A DNA stretch of 16,035 nucleotides from an uncultured Gemmatimonadota bacterium (GTDB lineage: Bacteria; Gemmatimonadota; Gemmatimonadetes; Gemmatimonadales; Gemmatimonadaceae): positions 1 to 16,035 of the forward strand of contig CAMLHT010000059.1 in NCBI GenBank assembly GCA_946479895.1. The letters run 5' to 3'. Under the pieces are notes generated by a model. It worked only from the letters and a program-made list of their open reading frames with translations, had not been told where the DNA came from and did not search any database. The position numbers and the translations under genes are program-made. Below, in pieces: positions 12,824 to 16,035 of this stretch; position 1 is the stretch's first letter, and every line of letters begins with the position of its first letter.

Positions 12824-13921
12824 ATGGCCATGCTCGACCGCAAACAGCTCACCGCCCTGACCAGCCCGCTGCGCGGGCAGCTCGTGCTCAGCGTCTACAT
12901 CGACGGCACCTCTTCGGGGCCGGCCCAGCGTCATCAGTGGCGCACCGCCCTCGACCACCAGCTCAAGCTGGTGCGTGAGCTCGCCGCGTCCGGCACGCAT
13001 CAGGAGCGCATGGCGCTCGAGCGGGCCATCGGCCTCCTCGACGAGCAGCTCGCGGCGTTCACCGGCGAGATCGGCGCGCCGGGCTGGGTCGCCTTCATCG
13101 GCCCTCGCGTGGTCCACTACGCCGGGCCCAGCCCGGTGCGGATGCCGACCCTGGTCGCGTGGGACCAGGGGGCGCACATCGCGCCCTTCAGCAGGGCGCT
13201 CGCCGCGACACGGCGCGCCGTCGTCGCGCTCGTCGATGCGCGGAAGGCGGACCTCTTCGTGTGGCATGATGGCCACCTCGATCGGATCGACAGTCTCCAT
13301 GCCCATCACGCCATGGACGAGCCCATGCACATGGGCAGCGTGCCGAGGTCGGGGTTCCATACCGGCACGCGCGGCGGGACGGGCCACGACAAGGTCCAGC
13401 GTGCGCTCAACGAGGGCAGCGCGCGCATGCGGCGCGAGGTGGTCGCGCGGGTTCTCGAGCTCGCCGGAGCGGATGCGTACGTCCTCGTCGGCGGAACGCC
13501 CCAGCACCGGCACGAGGTCGCGGCCCTGCTGGCGGAGAGCGCGCGCGACCGGCTCGCCGAGCTCGAGTCGCTCGACATTCACGCAACGTTGGCTTCGCTC
13601 ACCGCTGCCGCCCGCGAGGCCTGTGAGGGCCTGAGGATGCGCGAGCTGCGCGGCCAGGTGGATTCACTGATCGAGAGCGCCGGCGGGCGCGGTGCCGCGG
13701 CCCTCGGGCCCGAGACGACGCGCTGGGCCCTCGAGCAGTCGCGGGTGCAGGCGCTGTACGTCACGCCGCGCTTCGTCGAGGAGCATGCCGACGCCGCCGA
13801 GACGGCGATGCGGGCGGCGCTCGACCAGAACGCGACGATCGAGGAGGTGGACGACGAGACCGCCGCGCGGCTCGATGCGCATGGCGGTGTCGCCGCGCGC
13901 CTGCGCTATCGACTCGTCTGA
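12824..13921 (+). CDS. Release-factor-like protein (baeRF/eRF1-related, Rv2629 type)
   Basis: This 365-aa cytoplasmic protein resembles the bacterial relatives of archaeo-eukaryotic release factors. The middle domain (about 130-225) begins AVVALVDARKADLFVWHDG, like the start of the eRF1 middle domain. A loop with RGGTGHDKVQR (183-193) sits where eRF1 has its GGQ loop, and a basic helix follows. The C-terminal part (about 300-365) resembles the eRF1 third domain. The catalytic Gln is replaced by Thr (G184-G185-T186), so classical peptidyl-tRNA hydrolysis is doubtful. M. tuberculosis Rv2629, a DosR-regulon gene of about the same length, is the likely relative. ATG 12824 is chosen because GAGG lies about 9 nt upstream; an ATG at 12725 has no ribosome-binding site. 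The degenerate USP gene begins 10 bp after its stop. Confidence 0.82.
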   Translation: MAMLDRKQLTALTSPLRGQLVLSVYIDGTSSGPAQRHQWRTALDHQLKLVRELAASGTHQERMALERAIGLLDEQLAAFTGEIGAPGWVAFIGPRVVHYAGPSPVRMPTLVAWDQGAHIAPFSRALAATRRAVVALVDARKADLFVWHDGHLDRIDSLHAHHAMDEPMHMGSVPRSGFHTGTRGGTGHDKVQRALNEGSARMRREVVARVLELAGADAYVLVGGTPQHRHEVAALLAESARDRLAELESLDIHATLASLTAAAREACEGLRMRELRGQVDSLIESAGGRGAAALGPETTRWALEQSRVQALYVTPRFVEEHADAAETAMRAALDQNATIEEVDDETAARLDAHGGVAARLRYRLV

Positions 13922-13931
13922 GAGGTGGACC

Positions 13932-14945
13932 ATGTCACGGCCTCGCGACCGCATGAGCAACGACAGGCCGACCCTCACCCTGGACACGAATGTCCGTGAG
14001 GCGCCGGGGGATTCCGGATCAGCGCTCCTTCCCCGGAAGCGGCAGTCGCTTCGGCTCCTTCCCGACCGCGTGCCGGAGCCTTCGCCCGTCTGGCCGGCGC
14101 GCGTACTGGTCGCGAGTGACGGCTCTCCGCCCGCGGAGACCGCGGTCGTCGCCGGGCTGACGCTCGCCGCACGGAGCTCCGCCGCCATCGAGGAGGTGGC
14201 GATCTACTCCCCGAACGTCCCGCCACCGGCGGGCATGCCCATGAAGTCCTGGTCCCCCTCGGATCGGCGCGCGGCGGCGAAGCTGCTGCGCGACGTGCGC
14301 CGCCAGCGCCGGTCGGTTTCGCCCGTCGCGCGGAGCGCCGGGCCCGTTCCGGTCCGGATCGAGATCGGCGACGTCGGGCCGGCGATCACGCGCGTTGCGT
14401 CGGAGCGGGACGCCGATCTCATCGTCCTGGGGATCCGGTCCAGCATCGCCTCCCGCCGTCGAACCGCGATCTGCGCCGCGCGATATGCGACCGTCCCGAT
14501 CCTCGCGGCGGCCCAGGGCGCGGCTGCCATCACTCGCGCGGTGTTTGCCCTCCCGGACGGCGGGCTCGACCTCGCCACTGCCCGCGCCGCCACGGCGCTC
14601 CTCCTGCCGCACAGTCGCATCTGGTTCGCGGTCCGGGCCCGCCCGGGCGCCTCCACCGCCGCCGCGACCCAGCAGCTCCTCGGCGAGATCGCCGCCGGCG
14701 CCGGCGAAGAGTGGAACGTGAAGGCGCGCGTCCATTCGGCGGACCTCGTCGAGATGGACGGCGACCCCGTCGTCGAGGTTCTCCGAATCGCCGAGAGGGT
14801 CCGGGCGCAGCTCATCGTCGTCCGCAACCACGGAACACCCGGTCCCGTGCGCGCGTTCCTCCCGAACATCGTCCAGCCGCTGCTCTTCGCGGCCCCGTGC
14901 TCCGTGCTCGTCGTGCCGGTAGACGGATCCCGCGCCGGGAGATAG
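13932..14945 (+). CDS. Degenerate tandem universal stress protein
   Basis: This 337-aa protein still has the outline of two UspA domains. An ARVLVASDGSPPAETA start lies at 56-71 and ends in ADLIVLGIRS and VPILAA. A second domain ends in AQLIVVRNHG and CSVLVVP (323-329). The nucleotide loops are broken: GIRSSIASRRRTAIC in domain 1 has no second Gly and no Gly-Ser, and domain 2 has NHG-x9-PN in place of G-S. ATP binding is therefore unlikely. A basic, Pro-rich N-terminal extension of about 50 residues precedes the fold. ATG 13932 has GAGAGGT just upstream, and the gene is coupled to the release-factor-like gene 10 bp before it. It ends 10 bp from the convergent adaptor gene. The two may act together. 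Confidence 0.78.
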   Translation: MSRPRDRMSNDRPTLTLDTNVREAPGDSGSALLPRKRQSLRLLPDRVPEPSPVWPARVLVASDGSPPAETAVVAGLTLAARSSAAIEEVAIYSPNVPPPAGMPMKSWSPSDRRAAAKLLRDVRRQRRSVSPVARSAGPVPVRIEIGDVGPAITRVASERDADLIVLGIRSSIASRRRTAICAARYATVPILAAAQGAAAITRAVFALPDGGLDLATARAATALLLPHSRIWFAVRARPGASTAAATQQLLGEIAAGAGEEWNVKARVHSADLVEMDGDPVVEVLRIAERVRAQLIVVRNHGTPGPVRAFLPNIVQPLLFAAPCSVLVVPVDGSRAGR

Positions 14946-14955
14946 ATCCCGCGCG

Positions 14956-16035
14956 CTACAGCGCCCGCGGCGCCACGCGCGCTCCGGGCTTCACGCGGTC
15001 GGACGGGAACACCACCACCTGCTCGCCTCGCGTCACGCCCTCGAGGACCTCGGCATCGGCGCCACCGAGGTGACCGATGCGCACCTGCCGCTGCTCGACG
15101 CTCGCGCCGCGGATGACGAATGCCGTCCACGATCCGGAGCCCGTCCCCGGCAGCAGCGCGCTGCGGGGGATCGTGAGCGCCGACGGCGACGTCCAGACGA
15201 TGATCGCCACGTTCACGCGGAACCCGTCGCCGATGCCTCGCGGGACCTGGTCGAGATCGGCGATCACGTTCACCCGCTGCTCCTCGATACCGAGCGCCGA
15301 GATCTTGGTGAAGCCCGCCGGCTCGATGGTGCGGACGCGGCCCGTCACGGTCGAGACGCCTTCGCTCGTTCCGTTCACCGACCAGTCCACGAATCGCACC
15401 CGGTCGCCGGGCCGCACCGTTGCCACGTCACTCGACAGCAGGTCGGCGACCACCTCGAGCGACCCCGGATCGCCGATTTCCATGAGCGGCGTTCCGGCGG
15501 CGATGATGCGCTCGCTGCGCTCGGCGATGCGCAGCACCCGTCCGCTCGCCGGCGCCCGGACCACGACCGGTTGCGCGCTGCCGTTCGCGCGGGCGTCGAG
15601 GACGGCGCGCGCCTGGCGCACGTCGGCCTGGGCCGCGGTCACTCGCGCGTCGGCGCCGCGCGCCATCTCTTCGGCGTCGATGGTGGCCAGCACCGCCTCC
15701 TCGAACACCCGCGGCGCGACGCCGCCAGCTTCGAGGAGCCGCGCCACCCGCCCCCGCTCACGCACGCGCTGCTCGAGCGCCGCGTGTGCCGCACGCGCCT
15801 GCCCCGCGGCCTGGAGCTCGATGGCGCGCGCGGCGTCCACTCGCGCCTGCGCCTGCGCGAGCGCCTCGCCGTCGAGAGGCGCCGGCGCCAGTCGCGCCAC
15901 CACGTCCCCGGCCCGCACGAGGTCGCCCTCGGCGCGCTCGATCCGGTGCACGCGGCCCGTCACGGGGGCGACGATCATGTAGCGCTCGCGCACGCGCGTC
16001 CGCCCGTACGCCTCGACGACGCTCTCCATCGGGCG
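14956..16035 (-). CDS. RND/HlyD-type efflux periplasmic adaptor subunit (5' end outside window)
   Basis: The frame stays open to the right edge; the ATG at 16029 is probably internal, since no signal peptide or membrane anchor is visible yet. The ~359 visible residues show the adaptor layout. First comes half of the lipoyl-like domain (VAPVTGRVHRIERAEGDLVRAGDVVARL region), then a long Ala/Arg-rich alpha-hairpin. The second lipoyl half follows (APASGRVLRIAERSERI), then a beta-barrel and a membrane-proximal domain. This protein links an inner-membrane RND or ABC pump to an outer-membrane channel in diderm bacteria. Transported substrates are unknown, and partner genes should lie to the right or elsewhere. 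It is convergent with the degenerate USP gene, with no terminator in the 10-bp gap, and may not belong to the stress island. Confidence 0.9.
   Translation of the reverse strand, partial: RPMESVVEAYGRTRVRERYMIVAPVTGRVHRIERAEGDLVRAGDVVARLAPAPLDGEALAQAQARVDAARAIELQAAGQARAAHAALEQRVRERGRVARLLEAGGVAPRVFEEAVLATIDAEEMARGADARVTAAQADVRQARAVLDARANGSAQPVVVRAPASGRVLRIAERSERIIAAGTPLMEIGDPGSLEVVADLLSSDVATVRPGDRVRFVDWSVNGTSEGVSTVTGRVRTIEPAGFTKISALGIEEQRVNVIADLDQVPRGIGDGFRVNVAIIVWTSPSALTIPRSALLPGTGSGSWTAFVIRGASVEQRQVRIGHLGGADAEVLEGVTRGEQVVVFPSDRVKPGARVAPRAL

Noticed and set aside
1..16035. CRISPR array, insertion sequence or prophage signature
   Set aside because: No regularly spaced direct repeats, transposase, integrase or terminal inverted repeats were seen.

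Overview
This is a gene-dense, very GC-rich stretch of a bacterial chromosome. A periplasmic adaptor of a tripartite efflux pump, a lipobox lipoprotein and a secreted YceI-like protein point to a diderm (Gram-negative type) host. The style recalls Gemmatimonadota, Acidobacteriota or a high-GC proteobacterium, but the sequence alone does not settle the lineage. There is no insertion sequence, CRISPR array, tRNA or rRNA that I can support.

Layout, left to right. A truncated and a complete universal stress protein (USP) gene (+) meet a P-loop ATPase gene (-) in a 97-bp convergent overlap. A 435-bp non-coding stretch follows (1810-2244). It is rich in inverted repeats and ends, on the minus strand, in an intrinsic-terminator hairpin. 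Next come a tandem USP and an alpha/beta hydrolase (+), then a YceI-family exported protein (+). A minus-strand osmC-like and PEP synthase (ppsA) operon follows, then a small lipoprotein (+). A minus-strand operon encodes a DUF2892 membrane protein, a tandem USP and a phosphoribosyltransferase. An erythromycin-esterase-family gene (+) converges on a CBS-pair gene and an Hsp20 gene (both -). Divergent from hsp20 lie a release-factor-like gene (baeRF/Rv2629 type) and a degenerate tandem USP (+). An RND/HlyD-type adaptor (-) runs off the right edge.

The main conclusion is that this is a dormancy/hypoxia-type stress island. USPs, a 143-aa CBS pair, Hsp20, an eRF1-like protein, an erythromycin-esterase protein, a phosphoribosyltransferase and a dienelactone-hydrolase-like protein all have counterparts in the Mycobacterium tuberculosis DosR regulon (recalled from the literature), here in an apparently diderm genome and with additions (ppsA, osmC, yceI). 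I also see a recurring promoter architecture. A roughly 15-bp imperfect palindrome (TAGG-N5-CCCC type) is centred exactly 53 bp upstream of a candidate -10 hexamer at four promoters. At three of these a second, weaker palindrome lies 21-22 bp further downstream. This resembles the tandem sites of a NarL/LuxR-type response regulator such as DosR. No regulator gene lies in the window. At the yceI promoter the -10 is so close to the GTG start that the mRNA is probably leaderless.
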